A stretch of 64,000 bases of DNA, from the NCBI GenBank assembly GCA_902774905.1, contig CACYKF010000013.1, forward strand, positions 39,486-103,485, read 5' to 3'. The stretch's first letter is position 1. Every line of letters starts with the position of its first letter. The stretch is from an uncultured bacterium (GTDB taxonomy: Bacteria; Cyanobacteriota; Vampirovibrionia; Gastranaerophilales; Gastranaerophilaceae). A program made the translations under genes and the position numbers. Below are positions 16,878 to 26,392 of this stretch, piece by piece. The notes beneath the pieces were generated by a model that searched no databases, was not told the DNA's origin, and worked only from the letters and a program-made list of their open reading frames with translations.

Positions 16878-18071
16878 TTAAAACATTCCCGGAGGTCCGC
16901 CGCGGCGTCTGCCCTGTGTTGGAGTTTTACCGCCTGTTTTACCTGTTGAACCGACTATAATTTTATCACCGACTCTCAGTTTGTTTGTAATTATCTGAAC
17001 ATTTGAATCATCACTTGCACCTTCTTTAACAGGTATTCTTACAGGTTCTTTACCCTCTAAAATCCATACTCCCTGTTCTTTATACTTTCTGCCTGAAGTT
17101 TCGGGAGAATATTTCAACGCAACTGATGGCACACAAAGCACATTTTTATTTTGGCTTGTTATAATAGAAACATTTGCAGTCATTCCGGGTTTTAGTTTCA
17201 AATCTTCGTTATCAACACTTACAATAACAGTGTAAGTGACAACATTTGAAGTAGTTGTCGAATTCAGACGAACCTGTGTAACCTTTCCGTGAAAAGTCAA
17301 ATCAGGATAACCGTCAAGACTGTATTCTGCAAGTTGACCTTCTTTTACCCTGCCAATATCTGCTTCAGAAACATTTACTTCTATTTGCATCTTTTTTAAA
17401 TCCTGAGCAATTGTAAAAAGTTCAGGCGCCTGAAAACTTGCAGCAACCGGCTGACCTACATCGACAGCACGCTTGATAATTGTTCCGTCAACAGGAGCAA
17501 TTATTTTTGTATAACCCAGATTAGTTTTTGAAGTATTCAAACTCGCTCTTGCTTGCGAGATTGATGCTCTTTGCGCTCCAACAGATGCTTTTTTGGCAAG
17601 ATACTCACTTTCTGCTTTATCAAGTTCGCTTCGTGCAATAAAATTTTTATCATACAAATTCTTATATCTTTGATAGGTTTTTTGAGCATAAACCATTTCG
17701 GCATTAAGCCTTGCCAAGTTTGCCTCGGCATTATTTATTTGCGCAAGATTTTGGTCAACCTGTGCCTGAAATGTCGCAGGGTCAATCTGTGCCAAAAGTT
17801 GTCCTTTTTTGACCTCACTATTATAATCCGCATAAATTTCTTTCATCAAACCTGATACCGTCGAACCTACACTAACGATATTTACCGGATTTATCGTGCC
17901 TGATGCTTCAACCACTTGCGTAATCGTACACCTTTCAAGTTCTTTTGTCTGATACTGAACTTTATTGCCCTGATTTAAAAGGAAATACCCTGCACAAGCC
18001 AAAACAATTACCGCAGGAATTATTATTTTCTTTTTAGTCGCAAGTTCTTTAATCTTATTTTTTATGTCCAT
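16878..18071 (-). CDS. MacA-like periplasmic adaptor protein (HlyD family)
   Basis: A 397-residue membrane-fusion protein. An N-terminal anchor helix (IIIPAVIVLACAGYFLL) is followed by a split lipoyl/barrel domain (VSGLMKEIYADYNSEVKKGQ ... IIAPVDGTIIKRAVDVGQ) around a long coiled-coil hairpin (about 95-175), then a beta-barrel domain (LNSTTTSNVVTYTVIVSVDN) typical of MacA. The C-terminus is basic and glycine-rich (GRRRGGPPGMF). It bridges the ABC permease to TolC. It overlaps the upstream tolC-like gene by 17 bp. Confidence 0.92.
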   Translation of the reverse strand: MDIKNKIKELATKKKIIIPAVIVLACAGYFLLNQGNKVQYQTKELERCTITQVVEASGTINPVNIVSVGSTVSGLMKEIYADYNSEVKKGQLLAQIDPATFQAQVDQNLAQINNAEANLARLNAEMVYAQKTYQRYKNLYDKNFIARSELDKAESEYLAKKASVGAQRASISQARASLNTSKTNLGYTKIIAPVDGTIIKRAVDVGQPVAASFQAPELFTIAQDLKKMQIEVNVSEADIGRVKEGQLAEYSLDGYPDLTFHGKVTQVRLNSTTTSNVVTYTVIVSVDNEDLKLKPGMTANVSIITSQNKNVLCVPSVALKYSPETSGRKYKEQGVWILEGKEPVRIPVKEGASDDSNVQIITNKLRVGDKIIVGSTGKTGGKTPTQGRRRGGPPGMF

Positions 18072-19575
18072 TTTTCTTTACCTCTAATGTTTTTGTAACC
18101 TTTTGCGGATAAGATATTACACTTTCCAAATTCGCAAGTGCTACATTGTATAAATATATTGAATTTATGTAAGAATGTTGTGCATTATTATAATTGAGTT
18201 TTGCGGTTTGCAATTCAAGATAATCACTCAAGCCTACATAATAACGACCTTCTGCGAGTTCATAGTTTTCTCTTGTCTGACGAACTTTTACAGCCTGCAA
18301 AGGTATTTGTTTTGCAAGTTGAACAACATTAATATAAGCGTTTTGAACCTGAAAATATATATCATCTTCAAGTTTTTTCAAAGTAATTTTAGCAATATCA
18401 AGATGATATTTACCTGCATCAACCCTGTTTTTTTGAGCCATAATATTCAGACTGCTTGAAAGATTTACCCCTACATTAATTGTATTTGAAGTAGTCGCTG
18501 CGCTTGAATCTCTGAGTCCATAGCCTGCATTTGCAGTTATGGCAGGATAAAAATTGCGTTTGATAAATAACAAATTTTCATCAATTGCATCAACGGTCGA
18601 TTTATAAGCCTTTAAATCTGCACGATTTTTATTTGCCATTTTAAGACATTCTTCAAAACTGTATGGAAATTTTTCAATTTGATAATCCGTCAAAAGTTCA
18701 AGTTTTTCTATTTCTGAAGTTAACTTTGCATTAGAAACACCAACGGGAGTTTTACTTGATTCTTTATCATCAATTTTATGAAACTTTGTCAAATCAACGG
18801 GTGCAACAACATCTGTTAAATTAACTCCGAAAAATGCTTCAATAGAATAATTTGGAGCATCAACAAGATACATTGAATTATTCAGATTAACAAGGGCATT
18901 TTGATATGCGTTTTCGGATTCAATAAGTTTAATTTTTGAATCGCTTAATGTAACTTCGGAATTTACGAGGTCAATTTTTGATTTAAGACCTTCATCAAAA
19001 TATGCTTTTGTACGGAGGTAATTGCGTTCGTTTATATCGACATAAGCCTGATTTATTAACACACTTGCTCTTGCGGCGAGTACCTTGTAATATTTTTGTT
19101 TAACATCGAAAGTTACCCGTCTAACATCATCATAGAAAGTGTATTCATCTGCTATAAGATAGAATTTATGCATTTTAATTTGAGCATAAGTTTTGCCAAA
19201 ATCAAATAAGAGCATGTTTAGAGTGGCATTAAGATTGAATGAATTTATATCAGATGTTCTTGAACTGATTTTTGTATCAGTAAAATCATAACCCGCACCG
19301 ATTCCTATTGTCGGGAAAAATTGGGATTTGGCAATATTAACATCTGTTTTGGTAATCCAGTAATCATATTGAGCGGTACGAATTTCCGGACTGTTATTAA
19401 GTGCAATAGCGATACAATCGTTCAAAGATAAAACAGAGCCTTTTTTAACTTTTATAATTTGCGCTTCGGATTGTTCAATTTTTGGAGTCGGATCATCTTC
19501 AATAGCCATAGTCGGCACAGGAAAAACAAATGCGCTTAATAATACAAGTGTGGCAATTTTTTTATATATATTCAA
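18055..19575 (-). CDS. TolC-family outer membrane efflux protein
   Basis: A 506-residue outer-membrane channel subunit with a signal peptide (residues about 1-24, LVLLSAFVFPVPTMA). Two OEP repeats follow: LNDCIAIALNNSPEIRTAQYD and, in the second half, FEECLKMANKNRADLKAYKS, each followed by long coiled-coil helices that build the periplasmic tunnel. First gene of a compact operon with macA, DUF3137, ABC ATPase and permease; overlaps and short gaps throughout point to one transcript. An upstream promoter should lie in 19576-19680, though I see no distinctive box. Confidence 0.92.
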   Translation of the reverse strand: MNIYKKIATLVLLSAFVFPVPTMAIEDDPTPKIEQSEAQIIKVKKGSVLSLNDCIAIALNNSPEIRTAQYDYWITKTDVNIAKSQFFPTIGIGAGYDFTDTKISSRTSDINSFNLNATLNMLLFDFGKTYAQIKMHKFYLIADEYTFYDDVRRVTFDVKQKYYKVLAARASVLINQAYVDINERNYLRTKAYFDEGLKSKIDLVNSEVTLSDSKIKLIESENAYQNALVNLNNSMYLVDAPNYSIEAFFGVNLTDVVAPVDLTKFHKIDDKESSKTPVGVSNAKLTSEIEKLELLTDYQIEKFPYSFEECLKMANKNRADLKAYKSTVDAIDENLLFIKRNFYPAITANAGYGLRDSSAATTSNTINVGVNLSSSLNIMAQKNRVDAGKYHLDIAKITLKKLEDDIYFQVQNAYINVVQLAKQIPLQAVKVRQTRENYELAEGRYYVGLSDYLELQTAKLNYNNAQHSYINSIYLYNVALANLESVISYPQKVTKTLEVKKNGHKK

Positions 19576-19685
19576 AATGATACCTTTTCCATCTTACATT
19601 TTTATAACGATTAAAACATATTTTTGTTCATTTTTGGTCATATAAACAGAGTAAAATAGAATTTTGATAAAGACAAAAAAAATAC

Positions 19686-19713
19686 TTGCAAAAATTTTTT
19701 TTGCATGTATTAT
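19686..19713 (+). promoter_or_regulatory. Putative sigma70-type promoter of tRNA-Gly
   Basis: TTGCAA (19686-19691) and TATTAT (19708-19713) are separated by 16 bp, and the tRNA starts 20 bp further on. This is a reasonable housekeeping promoter for a stable RNA. Confidence 0.5.
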
Positions 19714-19732
19714 AGTTAAGTAAATTAAATAT

Positions 19733-19804
19733 GCGGGGGTAATTCAGTGGTAGAATGCCTCCTTGCCAAGGAGGATGTCGCGAGTTCGAGCCTCGTCTCC
19801 CGCT
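19733..19804 (+). tRNA. tRNA-Gly (GCC anticodon)
   Basis: The acceptor strands GCGGGGG (19733-19739) and CTCCCGC (ending 19803) pair with one G-T wobble. The anticodon stem CTCCT/AGGAG frames the loop TGCC with anticodon GCC, and the T-loop is GTTCGAG. No CCA is encoded. A terminator hairpin follows at 19812. The last 18 bases (19787-19804) recur at 19972-19989, and CTCCCGCT with similar flanking bases recurs at 28136-28143, making this a likely integration site. Confidence 0.93.
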
Positions 19805-19811
19805 AATAAAG

Positions 19812-19837
19812 AGAAGTCCTGAAAAGGGCTTCTTTTT
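19812..19837 (+). terminator. tRNA-Gly terminator
   Basis: AGAAGTCCT (19812-19820) pairs with AGGGCTTCT (19825-19833) around GAAA, followed by TTTT. It is a compact intrinsic terminator 7 bp after the tRNA. Confidence 0.85.
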
Positions 19838-19871
19838 ATTAGCCGAAGATAGAGCGAGAGATTGCTTTTTC

Positions 19872-19971
19872 GCGAGTTGCGCGAGCGAGCCAAGTGCGGA
19901 GCCTGTTTGCTTGTGGCTTTTGCCACTTAAAGCAAACAGCGGAGACACGTCGATGGCGAGCGAGCAAGACA
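19872..19971. repeat. GCGAGCGAG...AGCAAGACA hairpin element, copy 1
   Basis: A GC-rich block in an AT-rich genome. It starts GCGAGTTGCGCGAGCGAG and ends GGCGAGCGAGCAAGACA. The centre is a stem: CTGTTTGCTT (19903-19912) pairs with 19930-19939, and GTGGC/GCCAC forms the tip. A second copy at 48207-48300 keeps the outer sequences (AGCGAGC, AGTGCG, GCGAGCG, AGCAAGACA) but has an entirely different stem sequence that still pairs. Here the element lies just downstream of the tRNA-Gly and runs directly into a duplicate of the tRNA 3' end. Confidence 0.7.
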
Positions 19972-19989
19972 CGAGCCTCGTCTCCCGCT
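19972..19989 (+). repeat. 18-bp duplicate of the tRNA-Gly 3' end (att-like)
   Basis: CGAGCCTCGTCTCCCGCT is identical to bases 19787-19804, covering part of the T-arm and the acceptor 3' strand. Such a direct repeat is the expected footprint of integration into, or element insertion at, a tRNA gene. Confidence 0.8.
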
Positions 19990-20031
19990 CCATAATTAAC
20001 AAAACGATTATTTAATAAATAATTAAACACG

Positions 20032-20276
20032 GAAGTAAGCACTACGCTTACTTCTTTGTCTTTGTAGATAAATGTAGTAAGACAATCAGTTTGACAGAGA
20101 TGGTTCGTTTGAGTCCGCTCGTTATAGGGCTTTTGGCGGTCGGAAGCAGGTTGATTTAAAAAATATCAAACTAATCTTTCTTGCACTTTATCTGCATTTT
20201 AACTGCTCGCACTTTCACTTTATTTTCAATACTTTTTGGCAGTTTGATAGTTTACGGTTAGTTTGATATTTTACGG
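20032..20276. repeat. Hairpin and repeated TTAGTTTGATA motifs
   Basis: GAAGTAAGC and GCTTACTTC (20032-20055) form a hairpin. AGTTTGATA-T/G-TTTACGG occurs twice in tandem (20241-20257 and 20260-20276), with an inverted copy ATATCAAACTAA at about 20161-20172. The same TTAGTTTGATA word occurs near the Mu-type transposase remnant (about 60220-60230). GTCGGAAGCAGGTTG near 20144 resembles 28386-28400. This 270-bp gap holds no gene. Confidence 0.55.
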
Positions 20277-20295
20277 CGATGTGAAAATAAAAAAA

Positions 20296-20505
20296 TCATT
20301 TTTCGTTATCGATAAAAAATGCATTTAATAAATCTGCGTTATCTCTTAAATTTTTAATAACAGGTGCAAGGTTATAACATTCTTCTATTTCAGGTTGATT
20401 GCTAACGAAATAATCAACGATAACGGATATATTATAAACATTCTCTGCCCATTTGCTAATCTGCTTAAATTCTTTCTCTGTAATATTGTATCCTGCTTCT
20501 TCCAT
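20296..20505 (-). CDS. Small acidic protein, paralogue of 39923-40156
   Basis: A 69-residue soluble protein of no family I recognise. It shares about 65% identity by eye with the protein at 39923-40156, including EFKQ-x-SKWAEN and NQPEIEECYNLAPV. Mostly helical and acidic. GAGGGG lies a few bases upstream of the ATG. It is divergent from the type IIG enzyme gene, 141 bp apart. The two paralogues sit beside the two restriction modules of the window, which hints at a regulatory or accessory role; that is inference. Confidence 0.7.
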   Translation of the reverse strand: MEEAGYNITEKEFKQISKWAENVYNISVIVDYFVSNQPEIEECYNLAPVIKNLRDNADLLNAFFIDNEK

Positions 20506-20646
20506 AATCCCCTCTATATATCAGAAAGCACAATACATGAAAGACGTCAAAAAAGCTAAAAAGTAGAAAAGATTTTACAATAAAACACAATTAAATAAGC
20601 TTCCATGTTCATGATATAATCAACACAAATCATAGGAGAATTGAGT

Positions 20647-23600
20647 GTGGCGAAGTCAAGGTTTTATAATTTTCTAGGGTCTTATAATAAAGCATATAAA
20701 AGTAAAAATATTGACGAAAAAGATTTTAATTTTTTTCTAAAAAATTTGCACGATTTTTTTGCTGAGTTAGAAACGATTGATAAAACTAATGAAGAATTAC
20801 TAAAAGGTGTTTTTAACAAGCATTTACTAAAAAATTATACAACTTTGCTTAATGAGAATCGTGTTGATTTATCTGTTAAAAAGGATGGTAAAACACAGGT
20901 TATATTTGAATTTAAAGCACCTAATAATAAATCTGAAATGCTACAAGCTGATAGCGAAGATATAAATAAAAAGGCTTTGCAAGAGGCTATTTGGTATTTT
21001 TACAATCAAGACAGCAAAGAAATTAGTTATAATATTAAGAATGTCGTTATTACAGATACAGAACACTTATTTTTCTTTAATCCTAAACAATTTTGTAATA
21101 AAGATTTAGAGCGTATTTGTTTGCAATTCAGAAATAATCAAGTTGCTTATACAGATACTAAAACTCTTTACGACCAAATCGGAGCAAAAATCAAAGAAAA
21201 ATGTATTTCTTTTGATTATGCTGAATTTAACTTGATTCATTACAAATCAAAGATTTTAAACAATTCATTAAACGATAACGATTTAAGACAGCTTAAATAC
21301 TTGTATAAAGCATTACATCCGGATTTCTTGTTAAGAGAATATTCGCCAAAGGATTCAAATGAATTAAACTCAAAATTTTATAATGAGTTATTGTACATTT
21401 TAGGTCTGAAAGAAAAAGGTAAAAATCAAAAGACAATCGTGAAGTCTGATACAAAAGGTACATTGAGGGATAGAATTTCTTATGATTTGAACTGTAACAG
21501 ATTTGACGATGTTATTAATCTTATTATTGTATGGTTAAACCGTTTGTTATTTTTGAAACTGTTTGAAAGTCAGTTAATTTCTTTTAATGACAATAACAAA
21601 ACTTATGCTTTTTTGAATTTTGACAAAATTCCAACATTTGCCAAGTTAAACAGATTATTTTTCAATGTTTTAGGAAAGCCGTTAGACCAAAGAGATGAAC
21701 ACGAAATACCATATTTAAACAGTTCACTTTTTGAAAGGTCAGAACTTGAATCTAAATATGGTAATATTTCAAACCTTGATAGCGAAATAACTTTACCTTT
21801 GTGCAAAGGCAGTATTTTATCAAAAGTCAAAAATTATCCGCAGAATCCTACATTACTGAAATATTTGCTTGATTTTCTTGAAGCATACAGTTTTAGTTCA
21901 AACATAACTGAAAATGATGATAAAAAAGACATCATCAATTCTTCTGTATTAGGTTTGATATTTGAAAAATTAAACGGCTATAAAGACGGTTCATTCTTTA
22001 CGCCTGCATATATAACCGAATACATGGCAGAAACTTCAATAAATAATATTGTTTTGCAGAAATTCAACAAAGCTTTTGGCGAAGAAAAAGCACCTTGTAA
22101 CACTATTGAAGATTTAAAATCTTTAATTTCTTATGATGTACATATTAAAGAACGCAGAGATTTTTATAACGAAATTATAGATAGTCTAAAAATATGCGAC
22201 CCTGCTGTCGGTTCAGGACACTTTTTAGTATCAGTTTTGAATTATATTGTTGCCATGAAAAGTGAATTAGGCTTGTTGCCTGTTCGCAACAAGGTAGAAA
22301 TACAAAATGATTCACTTGTAATTTATGAGCAAGACGGAGAAACTCAATTTGAATATAAACGCAATAATCAAGAATCATTAACTGTACAAAAAGCAATATT
22401 TGATGAAAAACGAAAGATTATTGAAAACTGTTTGTTCGGTGTTGATATTAACCCAAACTCTGTACAAATATGTTGTTTGCGTTTATGGATAGAATTACTT
22501 AAAAACACTTATTATATCGGCAATACTGATGAAATGCAGATATTACCGAATATTGATATAAATATCAAATGCGGTAATTCACTTGTATCTGCGTATGAGG
22601 TAAAAGTAGGACATTGTGCATTAGAATCACTTGACGGCAGAACAGCCGAAGCCAAAAGCATAAAAGAATACAAAAATCTTGTTGCAGAGTACAAAAATAC
22701 CGAAAGCAAAATTTCAAAATCAGACTTAAAAGAACAAATTAAAACTATCAAAAACAAAATATTTCCAACACGCCAATTAAGCTTGTTTGAACAAAATAAC
22801 AACAAAGGTGTATATCAAAATTCTATGGAATGGATGATTGAATTTCCGGAATTGCTTGATGAAAATGGTGTATTTAATGGGTTTGACTTGATTATTGGTA
22901 ACCCACCGTATGGTGTTTCTTTATCAGATGATGAAAAGAAATATTTTAAAGACAGTTATAAATCAGCGAAATCAATACCTCATGTTCAAAAAGGTTCTCT
23001 TGACACATATACATTATTTATTGAACGTGGATTACAATTTACTAAACAAAATGCAAATTTATTTTATATTGTGCCAATGTCAATAACATCAAGTGATGCG
23101 TGTGTTCCTATACAAGATTTAATGGAAACAACTTGTAATAAAATTAAAATCTCCTCATATAGTAATAGACCAACACAAATATTTGATAGTGCAGGATTAA
23201 GAGTATCAATTATAGAACTATATGGAACTCAAACAAATAATGAAAAATGTAATTTTATTGAAACTACGAAATTACAAAGAAAAAGAAAAACAGATAATCC
23301 TGATGAAATGTTGAAACAGTTAAAATTTATAAATTCAAACCAATATAAACTAAAAGGCAGATATGCCAAAATATCAGAAGATATTGACTTGAAAATACTA
23401 GAAAAATTATTCAGTAATAAACCACTAGAAGCATATTGTAATGAAAGTGGCAAACCTGTTTTTTACCGAACAACAGGCGGAAGATATTTTAATGTTATTA
23501 CAAATCGTTCAACTGGTTCAAATAAAGAAAGAGGTATCGGGATAGATGAAAAATATACTTCTGCAATTGGATGTATATTAAGTAGTACTTTATTTTGGTA

Positions 23601-23922
23601 TTATGTTCAAGTATATTCTAATGGTTTAGATTTGAAAGATTATGAAATCAAGAATTTCCCAATACCTAATCTTACTGATGATGACATCAAAAAGTTAGAG
23701 CAGATATACGAACAATATTTGGAAGATATAGACAAAAACGCCATTATACACGAAGCAAAATCGTACAATGTTGCAACATTTAAAGAATACAAGATAGTTA
23801 AATCATTTGATTATATAAGACAAATTGATGATATAGTCTGCAAACTCTACGGCTTAACAGACGAAGAAACCAACTACATCAAAAATTATGAAATCGAATA
23901 CAGACTAAGGGATATGGAGTAA
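20647..23922 (+). CDS. Type IIG restriction-modification enzyme (Eco57I-like)
   Basis: A 1091-residue single-chain restriction-modification protein. The N-terminus carries a PD-(D/E)xK nuclease pattern (RVDLSV with D74, then IFEFKAP with E88 and K90). The gamma-type N6-adenine methylase core follows: FFTPAYITEYM, motif I DPAVGSGHF (from D518), GVDINPNSVQICCLRLWIELLKN, and catalytic NPPYG from N752. The C-terminal third (FYRTTGGRYF, LKDYEIKNFPIP) looks like the target-recognition domain. The start was set at GTG 20647, 7 bases after AGGAGA (20634-20639); a TTG at 20641 is too close. It is followed 6 bp later by an RloC-like ATPase, so the two form an operon. Confidence 0.88.
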   Translation: MAKSRFYNFLGSYNKAYKSKNIDEKDFNFFLKNLHDFFAELETIDKTNEELLKGVFNKHLLKNYTTLLNENRVDLSVKKDGKTQVIFEFKAPNNKSEMLQADSEDINKKALQEAIWYFYNQDSKEISYNIKNVVITDTEHLFFFNPKQFCNKDLERICLQFRNNQVAYTDTKTLYDQIGAKIKEKCISFDYAEFNLIHYKSKILNNSLNDNDLRQLKYLYKALHPDFLLREYSPKDSNELNSKFYNELLYILGLKEKGKNQKTIVKSDTKGTLRDRISYDLNCNRFDDVINLIIVWLNRLLFLKLFESQLISFNDNNKTYAFLNFDKIPTFAKLNRLFFNVLGKPLDQRDEHEIPYLNSSLFERSELESKYGNISNLDSEITLPLCKGSILSKVKNYPQNPTLLKYLLDFLEAYSFSSNITENDDKKDIINSSVLGLIFEKLNGYKDGSFFTPAYITEYMAETSINNIVLQKFNKAFGEEKAPCNTIEDLKSLISYDVHIKERRDFYNEIIDSLKICDPAVGSGHFLVSVLNYIVAMKSELGLLPVRNKVEIQNDSLVIYEQDGETQFEYKRNNQESLTVQKAIFDEKRKIIENCLFGVDINPNSVQICCLRLWIELLKNTYYIGNTDEMQILPNIDINIKCGNSLVSAYEVKVGHCALESLDGRTAEAKSIKEYKNLVAEYKNTESKISKSDLKEQIKTIKNKIFPTRQLSLFEQNNNKGVYQNSMEWMIEFPELLDENGVFNGFDLIIGNPPYGVSLSDDEKKYFKDSYKSAKSIPHVQKGSLDTYTLFIERGLQFTKQNANLFYIVPMSITSSDACVPIQDLMETTCNKIKISSYSNRPTQIFDSAGLRVSIIELYGTQTNNEKCNFIETTKLQRKRKTDNPDEMLKQLKFINSNQYKLKGRYAKISEDIDLKILEKLFSNKPLEAYCNESGKPVFYRTTGGRYFNVITNRSTGSNKERGIGIDEKYTSAIGCILSSTLFWYYVQVYSNGLDLKDYEIKNFPIPNLTDDDIKKLEQIYEQYLEDIDKNAIIHEAKSYNVATFKEYKIVKSFDYIRQIDDIVCKLYGLTDEETNYIKNYEIEYRLRDME

Positions 23923-23928
23923 TACTAA

Positions 23929-26172
23929 ATGATAAAAAAGATTTTAAAAATCAAAAACTTCGGTAGTTTTACAAATTTTGAAGCTGATAGTGGTTTAAAT
24001 GAATTTAAAAAATATAATCTTTTCTTTGGTTTAAACGGTACTGGGAAAACAACTTTATCAAGTTTTTTTAGATTTTTGAATGAGGGAGAAATTTCTAAAG
24101 ATTTTGATAATAAATCCTATAATGAAGATTTTGATATTTTGTTAGATAATGACCAACATATTACAGAATTTCAAGAAAATATATATTGCAACCATATAAA
24201 AATATTCAATAGAGATTTTGTAAATAATAATTTGACATTAGATAATAACAATGCACAAACTAATGCTCTTACTTATACAATAGGTGAAACTGCAAAGGAA
24301 ATTAAAAATAAGATTTCAGAAGTTAATAAGCAATTAGAAAGTTATTTTATTGATGTACAAGGAAAAAAGAAAATTAAAGCTCAAAATGATTATGATAATT
24401 TAAACGAAGAATTAGAAAATATTTATAAAGATACGGCTGATATCATCAGACGAGATTTGAATATTAAAAATTCACAAGAATATAATAAAAGTCATTTTAA
24501 GCAAGATTATAATAAGTATTGTGAAAATGATACAACCATTACAGAAGATGAAAAAAATGAATATGCAAAAGAATATGTTCAACCAATAAAAAATCCAATA
24601 CCTGAAATAAATTTTAATATTCTTTCAGATAAAATATTAAATCAACTTGAGAAAATTTTAGGAACAGAATACAAACGCACAAATATTAAAGAAGAATTGG
24701 TTCAATGGATTGAAAAAGGTCTAGAATTAAAAACAGAAGAAATATGTCCGTTCTGTAATCAAACTATTACAAATTGGCAACAGCGTTATGAAGACATTCA
24801 GAAAATTGTTAAAAAAGATGATAGTTTTCTCGAATTTGAAAAATGTTTACAAGAATTATTACAAACTTTCAATTCTTTTAATAATATTGCCAAAAATATT
24901 GCTTTTACTTTAAGAACAGAAGATTTTTGTAATAAAGTATTACAAGAAACTTTAAGCAACTATTCAGTTGCATTTAAAAATTATAAAAATTTTTTAGAAA
25001 ATACTTGTTCTTTGTTAAGTCAAAAGAAACATTCTCCGGATAAAATATTTACACTTACTAATACACAAGCAATTCAAAGTTACATAAATGCTAGAAATAC
25101 ATTAAACCAATTAATCTTAGAACATAATACTAATACTGCTAATATAAAAAATGTAAAAAATAATGCAAAAAATATTGTAGTAAATTATTATATTCAACAA
25201 ATTAAGACCGATGTAATTAATAGATTTAACAAATTAAGTATTCTAACATCCGAAATCGAAAAAGTTAAATCAGAAATTACAACGATTAATAATGAAATAG
25301 CAAATTTGAATGCCGAATTAACAAATCAAAAAGCTCCCATGAGTGAAATTGAACGATATATTTATATTGTATTTGGCTGTAGAAAATTTACTTTAACTTA
25401 TGATGAAAGTACTAAATCTTATTACATTTGTCGTGAGAATGGAGAAATCGCAAAAAATTTAAGTGAAGGCGAAAAAACGGTTATTGCTTTTGCATATTTT
25501 TTAGCTACACTAAAAACGCACAATTTTGATTTAAAAAATGCTATTATTGTAATTGATGATCCCGTAAGTAGTTTAGACCAACAATATTTGTTTAATCTAA
25601 TAAATTTATTAGCAACAAAGTTTAATAAACCTAGTAGTTTTGAACAACTTTTTATTTTAACTCATAATTTTTATTTTTATAAAAAAATAAGAGCTATATT
25701 AAAAAACAAAGGTAAAATAGGCGAAATGTATCAGTTATTCCAAATAACGAAGGAAAATACATCTATTATTGTAAATGCGGATGATTATTTACGAACATAT
25801 ACTTCAGAATATACTCATACAATTAAATATCTTAGACAGGTTTATCAAATGGAAGATAGTAAGATAAAAGAAATACCTTTAGGTAATTCTATAAGGAAAA
25901 TCCTTGAAATATTTTTAGCTTTTAGGTGTCCACGTCAAAACACAATTTTTACCAGATATGAAATTGTTACAAAAAATATTTCAGAGGACGAAAAATGTAA
26001 ATACAAATACTTACAGGATATTGCTAATGCTTCAAGCCATACAGAAGAATGTGAGGATTTAGAAACATTAGAAGAATTTAAATTGTTTGTAACTAAAAAC
26101 GAAATAGAACAACTTTTCAATTTTATAAAATTAATTGATGAAAAACATTATGACGAAATAATGCAACTATAG
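23929..26172 (+). CDS. AAA_13 ATPase, RloC/PrrC-like anticodon nuclease candidate
   Basis: A 747-residue SMC/ABC-type ATPase: Walker A GLNGTGKTT (34-42), a long coiled-coil region with a zinc-hook-like CPFC (C273, C276), signature LSEGEKT (from L511), Walker B IIVIDDPVSSLD and LFILTHNFYF. The C-terminal domain contains R656-KIL-E660 and H704 (NASSH). RloC and PrrC cut tRNA anticodon loops with an Arg-x3-Glu...His triad and are encoded beside restriction systems whose failure unleashes them. The gene follows a type IIG enzyme by 6 bp. The layout fits RloC (hook plus C-terminal nuclease). Whether it cuts tRNA is inference; other AAA_13 proteins share the fold. Confidence 0.72.
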   Translation: MIKKILKIKNFGSFTNFEADSGLNEFKKYNLFFGLNGTGKTTLSSFFRFLNEGEISKDFDNKSYNEDFDILLDNDQHITEFQENIYCNHIKIFNRDFVNNNLTLDNNNAQTNALTYTIGETAKEIKNKISEVNKQLESYFIDVQGKKKIKAQNDYDNLNEELENIYKDTADIIRRDLNIKNSQEYNKSHFKQDYNKYCENDTTITEDEKNEYAKEYVQPIKNPIPEINFNILSDKILNQLEKILGTEYKRTNIKEELVQWIEKGLELKTEEICPFCNQTITNWQQRYEDIQKIVKKDDSFLEFEKCLQELLQTFNSFNNIAKNIAFTLRTEDFCNKVLQETLSNYSVAFKNYKNFLENTCSLLSQKKHSPDKIFTLTNTQAIQSYINARNTLNQLILEHNTNTANIKNVKNNAKNIVVNYYIQQIKTDVINRFNKLSILTSEIEKVKSEITTINNEIANLNAELTNQKAPMSEIERYIYIVFGCRKFTLTYDESTKSYYICRENGEIAKNLSEGEKTVIAFAYFLATLKTHNFDLKNAIIVIDDPVSSLDQQYLFNLINLLATKFNKPSSFEQLFILTHNFYFYKKIRAILKNKGKIGEMYQLFQITKENTSIIVNADDYLRTYTSEYTHTIKYLRQVYQMEDSKIKEIPLGNSIRKILEIFLAFRCPRQNTIFTRYEIVTKNISEDEKCKYKYLQDIANASSHTEECEDLETLEEFKLFVTKNEIEQLFNFIKLIDEKHYDEIMQL

Positions 26173-26180
26173 TTTATTTA

Positions 26181-26348
26181 TTATCTAACCACATTATACT
26201 TATTCCAAAACTGACCGATTGTCAGGCAGGCGTAGAATCTTTCAAAATCTGATTTCCAAGGATTATGTATAGTTCTACAAGCGTCTGCGTAGTCATACAT
26301 ATCTTTAAATATGTGTAATTGTTGAAATAAAGGGTAATTGTAATACAT
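26181..26348 (-). CDS. Small protein, 55 residues
   Basis: Starts MYYNYPLFQQLHIFKDMYD and ends WNKYNVVR. AAAGGAAAA lies just upstream of the ATG at 26348. It is 44 bp downstream of a 106-residue protein on the same strand and probably shares its transcript. Rich in aromatic residues; no family recognised. The stop is 8 bp beyond the stop of the RloC-like gene on the other strand. Confidence 0.45.
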   Translation of the reverse strand: MYYNYPLFQQLHIFKDMYDYADACRTIHNPWKSDFERFYACLTIGQFWNKYNVVR

Positions 26349-26392
26349 TTTATTTTCCTTTCTTCTTATTTGGAGTGTTTACTAATATATAT

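Noticed and set aside
19755-20015. Open frames across the tRNA-Gly and hairpin element
   Set aside because: They run through the tRNA gene and the GC-rich stem; no ribosome site.
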